Shown here piece after piece: positions 1-6,515 of a stretch of DNA of 15,922 nucleotides. Source of the DNA: Pontiellaceae bacterium (GTDB taxonomy: Bacteria; Verrucomicrobiota; Kiritimatiellia; Kiritimatiellales; Tichowtungiaceae); assembly GCA_025457785.1 (NCBI GenBank), contig JALOTS010000013.1, positions 1 to 15,922 of the forward strand, given 5' to 3'. The translations under genes were made by a program, and so were the position numbers. Under the pieces are notes generated by a model, which was not told the origin of the DNA, ran no database searches, and saw nothing but the letters and a program-made list of their open reading frames with translations. The stretch's first letter is position 1, and each line of letters begins with the position of its first letter.

Positions 1-786
1 AGCATAAAAGACCGTGTGGCGCTGGCTATGATCGAAGCGGCAGAGCGGGATGGAACGCTAAGGCCGGGAATGAAAATCGTTGAGCCCACGTCCGGCAATA
101 CCGGAATCGGCATAGCACTTGTCGGAATCGCAAAGGGATATGAGGTTTACATTGTGATGCCCGAAGGCATGAGTGAAGAGAGGAAAAATATAATCAAAGT
201 TCTGGGTGCAAATCTCATTCTCACTCCGGACAGCCAAAACATAGCCGGCGCGGTTGCAAAAGCAGAAGAACTGGCTGCGGAATTCAACGCATATATGCCG
301 CAGCAGTTTAAAAATCCCAATAACGCTCTGGCCCACTATGAATATACCGCCCCGGAACTCTGGCGACAGGCGGGAGACAAAATTGATGCCTTTGTCTCAG
401 GAATCGGAAGCGGCGGAACCATTCAGGGCATAGGCTCCTTTTTAAAGAAAAGCAACCCGGATGTCACCATCGTGGCGGTTGAACCGAAAAATGTATCGGC
501 GCTTCTTGGTCATGAGCCGGGTTTACACCAGATTCAGGGCATCGGGGATGGCTTTATACCGGATATTCTCGATGTATCCCTGATTGATCGAATCATTGAA
601 GTTACGGATGATGACGCCATTGCAACAACCCGCGGACTGGCATCGACAAATTCTCTTCTGTGCGGAACCTCATCCGGAGCAAACATCTGGGCGGCAAGAC
701 AAATCGCTCAGGAACATCCTGACTGGGTAATCGCCACCATGCTTCCGGACAGAGCGGAACGATATTTCAGCACCGGTTTACTCTGA
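1..786 (+). CDS. cysK: Cysteine synthase (O-acetylserine sulfhydrylase), 5'-truncated by window edge
   Basis: PLP-dependent enzyme of fold type II that makes L-cysteine from O-acetylserine and sulfide in the cytoplasm. The frame is open from base 1. The first visible residues, SIKDR, match the family's PLP-lysine motif (usually SVKDR), so the Schiff-base lysine is visible residue 3 and about 40 N-terminal residues lie outside the window. The substrate loop TSGNTGIGIA follows, then the phosphate-binding glycine loop SGIGSGGTIQG, then VEPKN and the IQGIGDGFIP segment. The C-terminus, MLPDRAERYFST, corresponds to the usual LPDSGERYLST with two changed residues. The 261 visible residues fit a full length near 305. 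A GTG at base 16 is an internal codon and not a start. A cystathionine beta-synthase-like paralogue cannot be fully excluded, but the motif set favours CysK. Confidence 0.93.
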   Translation, partial: SIKDRVALAMIEAAERDGTLRPGMKIVEPTSGNTGIGIALVGIAKGYEVYIVMPEGMSEERKNIIKVLGANLILTPDSQNIAGAVAKAEELAAEFNAYMPQQFKNPNNALAHYEYTAPELWRQAGDKIDAFVSGIGSGGTIQGIGSFLKKSNPDVTIVAVEPKNVSALLGHEPGLHQIQGIGDGFIPDILDVSLIDRIIEVTDDDAIATTRGLASTNSLLCGTSSGANIWAARQIAQEHPDWVIATMLPDRAERYFSTGLL

Positions 787-984
787 CCCCGGCCCCGACG
801 TGTTTCTTCGCATGGAATGTAAAAGGATGCGGTTGGCCGGCAGCTGATCAGCCGATTCAACACGTTTTGAGCATCTTTTTTCAGACACGCCGAAATGATA
901 AATCCTTCTATCAGGGAATCTATGGCAGATTGACAAAGCAGAATGTTGTTTTATCGTTCCCGCTTGGTTTGATGCAAATACAAC
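787..984. other. Intergenic gap between cysK and the first exonuclease
   Basis: No convincing gene is present. The short reading frames here have no recognisable motifs. The only useful signal is a promoter-like pair near 930-957, just ahead of the exonuclease. No clear terminator follows cysK. Confidence 0.5.
930..957 (+). promoter_or_regulatory. Candidate sigma70-type promoter for the exonuclease at 985
   Basis: A perfect TTGACA at 930-935 is followed after 16 bases by TATCGT at 952-957 (4 of 6 matches to TATAAT). Transcription would start about 20 bases before the ATG at 985. The hexamers are seen; their use as a promoter is inferred, and promoter consensus in this phylum is not well known to me. 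Confidence 0.35.
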
Positions 985-1548
985 ATGTTGATTCGCGAAA
1001 CAACTTTGACCGTTCTCGATTTCGAAACCACCGGCTCTGTGCCGGGCTTCGATGCCGAACCGTGGCAGGTCGGCGCGGTGCGCCTTGTCAATGGACGGGT
1101 CGATCCGTCTGTTGTCTTTAACAGTCTGGTTCGCGTGGATATCAATCGTCCGTTTAATGTCTATGCGCCGGGGAAGCATCACCGGTTGCGCGAAGAGATC
1201 GCCGCCGCCGGGGAGGTTTCCAAGGTCTGGAAACAACTGGAAGGGTGGGTGACCGGCTGTCCGCTCGCCGCGCACAACACCGCCACTGAAAAAAAATTCC
1301 TGCGGCAGATGGCGCCTATGCATCAGTTCGGTCCCTGGGTTGATACCCTTGCGCTGACACGCAGGGCGTGGCCGAAAGCGCCGGGGCATAAACTTGAAGA
1401 TTTAATCGCGGGATTGAAGCTTGGGATCCGCGTCCGCGAATGCTGTCCGGACGGCGAAGCGCACGATGCACTTTATGATGCCGTTGCCTGCGCTGTTCTT
1501 CTTGAACATCTCCTGACCCTGCCGGGCTGGGAACAATTGGCTGTTTAA
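985..1548 (+). CDS. DEDDh-family 3'-5' exonuclease (DnaQ-like)
   Basis: A 187-residue protein with the RNase T/DnaQ exonuclease fold, expected to remove nucleotides from 3' ends of DNA or RNA with two metal ions. ExoI is LDFETTG, giving D12 and E14. ExoII is AHNTATEKKFL, where E102 stands in place of the usual aspartate. ExoIII is HDALYDA, giving H160 and D165 and marking the DEDDh subtype. It is a single-domain protein of the size of stand-alone DnaQ-like nucleases, with no helicase or polymerase attached. The ATG at 985 is chosen because the fold begins within 10 residues of it; no good Shine-Dalgarno is visible. It converges with a second exonuclease at 1667-2410 that is only distantly similar. 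A TTTCC-N7-GGAAA palindrome (1216-1234) lies inside the gene. Substrate and biological role cannot be read from sequence. Confidence 0.85.
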   Translation: MLIRETTLTVLDFETTGSVPGFDAEPWQVGAVRLVNGRVDPSVVFNSLVRVDINRPFNVYAPGKHHRLREEIAAAGEVSKVWKQLEGWVTGCPLAAHNTATEKKFLRQMAPMHQFGPWVDTLALTRRAWPKAPGHKLEDLIAGLKLGIRVRECCPDGEAHDALYDAVACAVLLEHLLTLPGWEQLAV

Positions 1549-1549
1549 G

Positions 1550-1627
1550 GAGCAAGCGTCCCCGCTTGCTCATGAACGAGCGAGACGCCCGTTCTACATT
1601 TCCAAGGGCCGGATTCCGGTCCGGCCC
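1550..1627. repeat. Three consecutive hairpins between convergent exonuclease genes
   Basis: Three inverted repeats follow each other in 78 bases. The first is GAGCAAGCG/CGCTTGCTC (1550-1558 and 1563-1571, loop TCCC). The second is a GAACG-A-GCG/CGC-C-CGTTC stem with one mismatch (1574-1594). The third is GGGCCGGA/TCCGGCCC (1606-1613 and 1620-1627). They start two bases after the stop codon of the exonuclease at 985-1548. They could terminate both convergent genes, but there is no T-run, so a dispersed palindromic (REP-like) element is equally possible. Confidence 0.65.
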
Positions 1628-1666
1628 GGCCGATCTGATGATCAATTGAAACGGTTGTTTATGAGA

Positions 1667-2410
1667 TTATATCGGGATAAACGGATTGTTGTTCAGAGGG
1701 GCGGAGCGGTTTGCGCCGAGGGTTGATTTAAACCGTTTGACGGGAAGGTCGCGGAGTTGCAGGGGGCGGTTTTTGAGGCGGCGGCGGATTCGTCCGCACA
1801 GCAGCAGGAAGACTTCTGCGGCGGTGAAGGCATCGCCCTCCGCCGTGTGGCGGGCAACGGGCGGGAGGTTGAGCTGGGCGCAGACTTCATCCAGAGAGGG
1901 CGGACGCTGATTGGCGTAGCCGGTCTGGCGGAAGGCGGTCAGTTCATGCATGGCGATGCGTGCCGTGTCGATCATCCGGTTGTAGCAGGGTGTTCCCAGA
2001 TTCCGGAGCAGGGCGGCCTGAATCATGGCAAGATCAAAGCGCACATGATGTCCAACCAGAATGGCGCCGGTCAGCAGCGGGAGGAGTTCTTCCAGAACTT
2101 TTTTTTCAGTGATTCCGCTCCGGGTTTCACAGGGCAGAATGCCGTGAATGGCAGTGGCGGCGGTCGGCGCCGTCTCCGGCTGGAAAACCATCCATTTCCG
2201 GCTGCGGGTGATGTCAATCTGCCCGTTGGCAATTTCGAACAGCGCGATGGAGAGAATCCGGTCCTGCGCGACCTTGAGCCCGCTGGTTTCGGCATCAATG
2301 ACAACAAACCGCAATTCGTTGACCGGGGTGTTTTTGCGGATTCCGGATTTGGTTCCTTCACGATACGCCTGTATCAGCGGCGATTCCGATCGTTGGAAAA
2401 ACGGGATCAT
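1667..2410 (-). CDS. DEDDh-family 3'-5' exonuclease coupled to the DUF294 protein
   Basis: A 247-residue exonuclease of the DnaQ/PolC-epsilon type. Motifs: VVIDAETSG (D39, E41), VGHHVRFD (D126), and RHTAEGDAFTAAE (H188, D193). All DEDDh acidic residues and the catalytic histidine are present, so it should be active. About 30 residues precede the fold, and a basic C-terminal tail of about 40 residues follows. Its ATG overlaps the stop codon of the upstream DUF294 gene by four bases (ATGA at 2407-2410), which points to translational coupling and joint expression. A pairing of a cNMP/CBS/DUF294 protein with a DnaQ-like exonuclease is known from other bacteria. What the pair does is not established; a signalling or nucleotide-related role is inference. 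Confidence 0.87.
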   Translation of the reverse strand: MIPFFQRSESPLIQAYREGTKSGIRKNTPVNELRFVVIDAETSGLKVAQDRILSIALFEIANGQIDITRSRKWMVFQPETAPTAATAIHGILPCETRSGITEKKVLEELLPLLTGAILVGHHVRFDLAMIQAALLRNLGTPCYNRMIDTARIAMHELTAFRQTGYANQRPPSLDEVCAQLNLPPVARHTAEGDAFTAAEVFLLLCGRIRRRLKNRPLQLRDLPVKRFKSTLGANRSAPLNNNPFIPI

Positions 2411-4374
2411 ACGGGCCTCACGTCGAGGTTGAATTGAGCGCGAACGGCGGATTGAACCATGCGCTGCACGTCGAAGACATTAACCAGTTGCCCCTTCTGG
2501 AGTTTGGTCAGCGAGGCCGGATCGATGAACCGTCCGGCATCGCCGCGCTGCAGGCCGGTGAGGGTGCGGATGCGCAGTAACTGGTCGTAGCCTTCGCGGG
2601 CGAGGTTGGCCAGCTCCTTCATTTCGGGACGTGTCGCGGCCAGTTCCAGCCAGCGGCCGCCGGTGGAATGATGCTGGCGGAGTTCAAAGTGCAGCGCAAA
2701 CAGGCGGGCGGCATCGCGCAGCGGAGTCAGCCCGCGCTTTTTGATGTCGAATTCGCCTTCGTTTCCGCCTTTTTTCTCAACCACAAAATTTCCCCAGAAG
2801 TTAAGCGGCGGCGGGGTAAGCACCACCATTTCCGCCATTTGCCGCTGGATGGCGACGCTTTTTCCGACCGCGCGGAAGACGGTTTGGCGGACCGCCTCGC
2901 AAAGAGCCTGATCGCCCGCAACGTAACGCAGGTCGTAGAGAATCAGCGCCCGCATCAGCCGGGTGTTGTCCGATCCGAGTTCGGTGTTTTGCAACTCCTC
3001 GATCCATTCAGCATCCGTTTTGCACCAGTTTGGATTGGAGGCCATGACACCGCCCTGACAGCGGGAAAATCCGGCTTCGACCAGTTTGCCGACAACCCGT
3101 GCTGCCAGTTGTAAAAAGAAAGCGCGGTTTTTTTCATCCTGTTCGATGTCACCGGACGTTTTGAAAATCAGGGCGTTATCCATATCGGTGCGGAGCACCT
3201 GCTCGCGGCGTCCGTCACTGCCGACGGCGATCCAGGTCCAGGGAATATGGATCAACGGAATTCCTTCATCGGTCATTTCGGCCAGCGAGATGTCGATAAG
3301 CTGGGAAATCAGTTCGTCGTACAGTTCGGCGCAGATTTCTCCCAGGAGCAGGCCGGAAATACTGGCTTCGAGATAGGTGCGGGCCATACTTTCGATATCG
3401 TCGCAGATTTCGCGGAACCGCCCCGGCGAACGGGCCCGGCGGATTTCATGAATGAATCCGGCCGGGTGGCGCCCGCTTTGCGCCAGCAGGTCTTTTTGTG
3501 TACAAAGATCCAGCGCGGCGGTTTGGGCGGTTCCATCCTCCGTTACGCAAATCTGACCGATGCGCCTGCGCAGCATAATCAGTGCAGCGGCGGCCGAGCT
3601 GGAGTTTTGTGCCACGGTGATGACCGGGCCGGACATAATGGTTGAAACCGGGCGCGAGCTGTCTTTTCCGGCGACAATCACCTCTTTGACCAGATCGTGT
3701 CCGGTTACGATGCCGATCGGGCGGCGGTCCGCGTCGGCGACCAGAATGGAGGGAAGCCGCCGGCTGCTCATCATTTTCGCGGCATCACGGATGGATGTTT
3801 CCGGTGTGCAGTAGAGCAGGCGTTCCGGCGGGCGGGGTGAAATGGCATGTGCGCCTCTCAGATGCGCTTCGAGCACACTGGCCGCTCCGGCGGTCGCTTC
3901 AAGCCCGGCATCTGGAATCGAGGTTCCGACACGGGTTCCCCAGAACAGGTGCCGGCGAACGTAATAGCGGGCCTGATCGTTTGCGGCGAGCAGTTCGCGC
4001 ACCAGCGGCCATGAAAGCGAGTAGAGAATGGAGTCTTCAACCGCCTTGGCCGTTACGCGGTAGGGCACGCCTTCGTGCAAAGCCGACAGACCGAGAATGT
4101 CGCCGACATCGCGCACGTCGATCAATTCGATACGGTCCGCCGTTTGGCAGAAATACTCCACCCGTCCGCGGGCCAGAAACAAAACTTCGTCGCCGGGCGG
4201 ATCGCCCTGCTTCCAGACAAGATCGTCTTTGGTAAGCACCTGAACTTTCGCGGCCAGAGCCAGTTCAAGAACTGCGGCCTCTTCAAACATGGAAAAGGGC
4301 GGGAACTGCCGTAAGGCCGTGGCGATTCGATCCGGGATTAGATTTTTAGCTGTCATATGTTGAGATCCGGACAT
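2407..4374 (-). CDS. cNMP-binding / CBS-pair / DUF294 nucleotidyltransferase-like signalling protein
   Basis: A cytoplasmic multidomain regulator. Counting from the TTG at 4407, a cyclic-nucleotide-binding domain spans about residues 36-155. A tandem CBS pair covers about 195-310 (TPETSIRDAAKMM, then IVTGHDLVKEV, then VSTIMSGPVITVA). Next is a DUF294 nucleotidyltransferase-like core with GSDGRREQ (396-403) and TDMDNALIF (407-415), the GSx10DxD-like signature of the polymerase-beta fold. The C-terminal DUF294 helical domain carries KKRGLTPLRDAARLFAL. The long open frame begins with TTG at 4407. I prefer the ATG at 4374 (655 residues) because an AGG lies about 8 bases upstream; an ATG at 4356 is another choice. 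The gene is translationally coupled to the exonuclease behind it. Ligand and transferred nucleotide are unknown; homologues are only named by domain. Confidence 0.85.
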   Translation of the reverse strand: MSGSQHMTAKNLIPDRIATALRQFPPFSMFEEAAVLELALAAKVQVLTKDDLVWKQGDPPGDEVLFLARGRVEYFCQTADRIELIDVRDVGDILGLSALHEGVPYRVTAKAVEDSILYSLSWPLVRELLAANDQARYYVRRHLFWGTRVGTSIPDAGLEATAGAASVLEAHLRGAHAISPRPPERLLYCTPETSIRDAAKMMSSRRLPSILVADADRRPIGIVTGHDLVKEVIVAGKDSSRPVSTIMSGPVITVAQNSSSAAAALIMLRRRIGQICVTEDGTAQTAALDLCTQKDLLAQSGRHPAGFIHEIRRARSPGRFREICDDIESMARTYLEASISGLLLGEICAELYDELISQLIDISLAEMTDEGIPLIHIPWTWIAVGSDGRREQVLRTDMDNALIFKTSGDIEQDEKNRAFFLQLAARVVGKLVEAGFSRCQGGVMASNPNWCKTDAEWIEELQNTELGSDNTRLMRALILYDLRYVAGDQALCEAVRQTVFRAVGKSVAIQRQMAEMVVLTPPPLNFWGNFVVEKKGGNEGEFDIKKRGLTPLRDAARLFALHFELRQHHSTGGRWLELAATRPEMKELANLAREGYDQLLRIRTLTGLQRGDAGRFIDPASLTKLQKGQLVNVFDVQRMVQSAVRAQFNLDVRPV

Positions 4375-4739
4375 TCCTTTAACCTGGCGCGGCAACGCCG
4401 CAATCAAAACAATAAGAATTCAGTCAGAATAATTCAGGTCAGAATGATAAGAGAGAATTGCACCGGCGTGAATAAAAATTATTGCCTCTTCGTTGCGAGG
4501 GGTTCAGAGGGTAAGGTAAATAGATCGCTTCGCTTTCATGTGGTGGAAATCAGTCGAAGATCGATGGACTTTCAGAGTTTTGAGGTTCATATTTTGACTT
4601 GTTACAAAATCCCGGGATGTTCATCCGCAGATGGACGCAGAGTTTTTGACCGCAAAGAACGACGCAAAGAAGAGATCGACTGCGGATTCCCCGGCTGACG
4701 GTATTGCGGGAAGGTGAAAAATAATAAGGAGGAAAAGTT
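4375..4739. other. Divergent intergenic region with remnants of dispersed repeats
   Basis: This region separates the minus-strand DUF294 gene from the plus-strand exported SUMF1 protein. No gene is supported. At about 4626-4672 it has GCAGATGGACGCAGAG followed by ACCGCAAAGAACGACGCAAAG, which resembles the 'CGCAGAT...ACGCAGA / CGCAAAGAACGCAAAG' dispersed intergenic repeats seen in many environmental genomes. A TTGACT at 4594-4599 lacks a good -10 partner, so no promoter is called. Confidence 0.5.
4726..4732 (+). promoter_or_regulatory. Strong ribosome binding site for the SUMF1-fold gene
   Basis: AAGGAGG lies 7 bases ahead of the ATG at 4740. The match is near perfect and fixes the start codon. 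Confidence 0.85.
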
Positions 4740-5792
4740 ATGAAGACACAATTCATTCGGGTTTTGAAGTTTTTTGCTGCGGTTGTTGCGCTGTCTCTGC
4801 CGCTGTGCGGATCGGCACAGGATGCGGCATTCTTCCGGATTGTTTCGCCAACGAACTCGGAAATTACAGCATTCTCGCCGGGAGATGGAACGGTGGTCTG
4901 GACGAACGGCGCAACGGGCGTGACGTGTACGGTTCAGCGGGCAGTGACCTTGGTGGGCCCGAGCAACTGGGTGGATTATGTTCAGCACAACGTGACCAAC
5001 ACAAGCATGACCGCCCGTCTGATGGATCTGAATCCTCCGGAAGGTATGGTCTATATCCCCGCCGGTGTCAACAGCGGGGCCAATCCATTAGCGGCAGGGG
5101 AATCATACGATCCATCTTGGTATCCCGCGACTTACTCGCTGACGAACGCCTCGCCGTTCTATATGGATCGCACGGAGGTGACCAAAGCGCAGTGGGATAC
5201 GGTTTATAACTGGGCCATTACCAACGGATACATCTTTGACAACGCCGGTTCCGGCAAGGCATCAACTCATCCGGTGCATACGGTCAGTTGGTACGACTGC
5301 GTGAAGTGGTGCAACGCCCGCAGTCAGATGGAGGGCAGAACGCCGTGCTACAACTTGAGTGATTGGATCTGCAACTTCTCCGCCAACGGCTACCGACTGC
5401 CGACGAATGTGGAATGGGAATATGCGGTACGTGGTGGACTGAGCGGCAAGCGTTTCCCGTGGGGCGACACGATCACTCATAGTCAGGCGAATTATTATAG
5501 TTCCAATGGCTACGCGTATGACATTAGCCCGACGCGTAATTATCACCCGTCGTATGCGACGGGTGATTTTCCATACACGAGTCCGGCGGGCAGTTTTTCG
5601 GCAAATGGGTATGGATTGTATGATATGGCGGGAAATGTGTGGGAGTGGTGTAACACCGCGTCGGGCTCGTACCGGTACTACCGGGGCGGGAGCTGGTGCT
5701 ACAGCGCGTACCTCGCTCGTTGCGGCTACGCGTTCTGGATCGATCCGGACTCCGCGCGCTACTACTTCGGGTTCCGTTCTGTTTGTCGTTAA
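4740..5792 (+). CDS. Exported SUMF1/formylglycine-enzyme-fold protein, putative DGR variable protein
   Basis: A 350-residue exported protein. Residues 1-26 form a Sec signal peptide (basic start, hydrophobic core, GSA-Q cleavage). Residues 30-100 form a beta-rich module (VSPTNSEITAF...VVWTNG). From about 102 to 350 there is a SUMF1/FGE domain: MVYIPAG, YMDRTEVTKAQWD, HPVHTVSWYDCVKWCN, YRLPTNVEWEYAVRGG, FPWGD, NGYGLYDMAGNVWEW, RGGSW and a closing GFRSV. This fold occurs in formylglycine-generating enzymes, EgtB and PvdO, and also in the C-type-lectin-like proteins diversified by DGRs. Residues 311-343 sit at the usual DGR variable-region position and are rich in Y, S, C, F, D and A encoded by NNC codons. 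I see no clear formylglycine-type catalytic cysteine pair, so a binding or display role is more likely than catalysis. That is inference. Confidence 0.85.
   Translation: MKTQFIRVLKFFAAVVALSLPLCGSAQDAAFFRIVSPTNSEITAFSPGDGTVVWTNGATGVTCTVQRAVTLVGPSNWVDYVQHNVTNTSMTARLMDLNPPEGMVYIPAGVNSGANPLAAGESYDPSWYPATYSLTNASPFYMDRTEVTKAQWDTVYNWAITNGYIFDNAGSGKASTHPVHTVSWYDCVKWCNARSQMEGRTPCYNLSDWICNFSANGYRLPTNVEWEYAVRGGLSGKRFPWGDTITHSQANYYSSNGYAYDISPTRNYHPSYATGDFPYTSPAGSFSANGYGLYDMAGNVWEWCNTASGSYRYYRGGSWCYSAYLARCGYAFWIDPDSARYYFGFRSVCR
5670..5768 (+). other. Putative DGR variable region (VR) at the 3' end of the SUMF1-fold gene
   Basis: Of 33 codons here, 21 end in C, including TAC, AGC, TGC, CTC, GGC, TTC, ATC, GAC, TCC and CGC. 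Every one of these can arise from AAC by changing only adenines, as DGR adenine mutagenesis does. All 8 tyrosine codons are TAC, whereas the same gene upstream uses 13 TAT and 8 TAC. Invariant anchors (RGGSW, GFR) are interleaved. The following GGGTTCCGTTCTGTTTG stretch (5769-5785) would be the place for an initiation-of-mutagenic-homing sequence. No template repeat or reverse transcriptase lies in this window, so assignment is by pattern only. Confidence 0.5.
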
Positions 5793-5803
5793 GTGCCACC
5801 TGT

Positions 5804-5827
5804 GCTCCTTCAGAAACGGCAAGGAGC
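5804..5827 (+). repeat. Hairpin 11 bases downstream of the putative VR gene
   Basis: GCTCCTT (5804-5810) and AAGGAGC (5821-5827) form a perfect 7-base stem with a 10-base loop. An alternative stem, GTGCTCC (5802-5808) with GGAGCAC (5828-5834), competes with it. No T-run follows, so it is not a typical intrinsic terminator. Some DGRs have a hairpin or cruciform just after the VR that aids homing; here that role is only suggested by position. Confidence 0.5.
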
Positions 5828-5912
5828 GGAGCACCGGATGCTTTCGCGCCGTGGGTGGGGGATGAACCCCGAGCGGAGCGAGAGGCCGATCGGACTGTAG
5901 TGCGGTTGGTTT

Positions 5913-6023
5913 GTAGGGCGGGGTCCATGACCCCGCTGATGCGAAGGAATGGTTTTGTAGGGCGGGGTCCGTGACCCCGCTTCCGTAATCCCGCCGCGTC
6001 CGAGGTCACGGACCTCGGCTACA
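5913..6023. repeat. Cluster of three related palindromic (REP-like) units
   Basis: Two direct copies of a 24-base unit lie at 5913-5936 and 5957-5980, differing at one base. Each has arms GCGGGGTC/GACCCCGC around a 3-base loop and starts with GTAG. A third, inverted relative at 6000-6023 has arms CCGAGGTC/GACCTCGG and ends CTAC. The shared core is GGTC-CGTG-ACC after TGTAG. This is a short, mobile-looking palindromic family. Confidence 0.75.
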
Positions 6024-6086
6024 AAAGAAAAGGGAGAATTCGGATGCAAATGGCATTTTTTTCAATACCCGCAAGGGGCGACGCTG

Positions 6087-6120
6087 GAACACAGGAAGAG
6101 TTGAATCTCTTCCTGTGTTC
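6087..6120. repeat. Perfect 14-base inverted repeat, 6-base loop
   Basis: GAACACAGGAAGAG (6087-6100) is exactly complementary to CTCTTCCTGTGTTC (6107-6120) around the loop TTGAAT. It lies in non-coding DNA and has no T-run on either side. It could be a miniature palindromic element, an RNA hairpin or a bidirectional stop. Function is unknown. Confidence 0.75.
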
Positions 6121-6360
6121 ATATCGTGTGTTGTCGTGAAAACTGTCAGTGTACACATTTGTACATTTCGGTGTTTGGCGGGACAAAAAGCAATGCCGTC
6201 GCCGGTATTAGTCGTCCGGTTGGGCTTCCGGGCAAACGTTCCGGCGAGGGCTTTTGAGGCACTCAATCTTTCCCCTCTGAACGCCTCGGAGGGTACTCTG
6301 TGGTAGAATAATCCCCATCTGCGGGAATCGGCTGTTTCATCTGCGGATGATGGGAGTTTT

Positions 6361-6495
6361 AATCGCAGATCACGCGGATTTACGCGGATCATCAGGCGGG
6401 AGTTTGCCGACTGTATCCATGCGGCTTGGCTTGTGGATAACCGGATGATCAGGACGGGATGAATTGAAATCTTGTCAATCCTGTTATCCTGTCAA
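6361..6495. repeat. Dispersed intergenic repeat motifs
   Basis: At 6361-6389 is the sequence AATCGCAGATCACGCGGATT and its continuation TACGCGGAT. At 6468-6495 is AATCTTGTCAATCCTGTTAT followed by CCTGTCAA. Both resemble sequence types I recognise as recurring between genes in many uncultured and PVC-type bacterial genomes (the second reads GGATAACAGGATTGACAAG on the other strand). Only one copy of each is in this window, so the repeat status rests on recollection. Confidence 0.5.
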
Positions 6496-6515
6496 ACGCT
6501 TCGATTTTGTACAAA

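Larger units (their letters stand above)
5793..6515. other. 720-base repeat-rich region without a convincing gene
   Basis: Short frames exist on both strands, but none has recognisable motifs, a good start site or consistent codon use. The region holds a hairpin just after the SUMF1-fold gene (5804-5827), three related GGTC/GACC palindromes (5913-6023), a perfect 14-base inverted repeat (6087-6120), and two kinds of dispersed repeat sequence (6361-6389 and 6468-6495). Two TGTACA palindromes occur in tandem at 6150-6165. It looks like a sink for small repeats. Confidence 0.6.

Noticed and set aside
778..1389. 203-codon minus-strand frame over the first exonuclease
   Set aside because: It is antisense to a gene with intact DEDDh motifs and has no recognisable domain.
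4375..4407. Longer start (TTG at 4407) for the DUF294 protein
   Set aside because: The codon is TTG with no ribosome binding site, while ATG codons at 4374 and 4356 still precede the first domain.
4740..5792. True formylglycine-generating enzyme
   Set aside because: The fold is present, but I see no convincing catalytic cysteine pair and there is no sulfatase gene nearby; the variable-like C-terminus argues for a binding protein.
5804..5834. Intrinsic terminator after the SUMF1-fold gene
   Set aside because: The stem has no following T-run on either strand, so only a hairpin is reported.
5913..5980. CRISPR-like direct repeats
   Set aside because: Only two direct copies, with the palindrome filling the unit and a third copy inverted; no spacer array and no cas genes.
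6150..6165. Two TGTACA palindromes as an operator
   Set aside because: No gene starts downstream within a reasonable distance; two 6-base palindromes alone are weak evidence.
6006..6392. 128-codon minus-strand frame in the repeat region
   Set aside because: Its sequence consists of translated palindromes and dispersed repeats, with no family resemblance or good start site.
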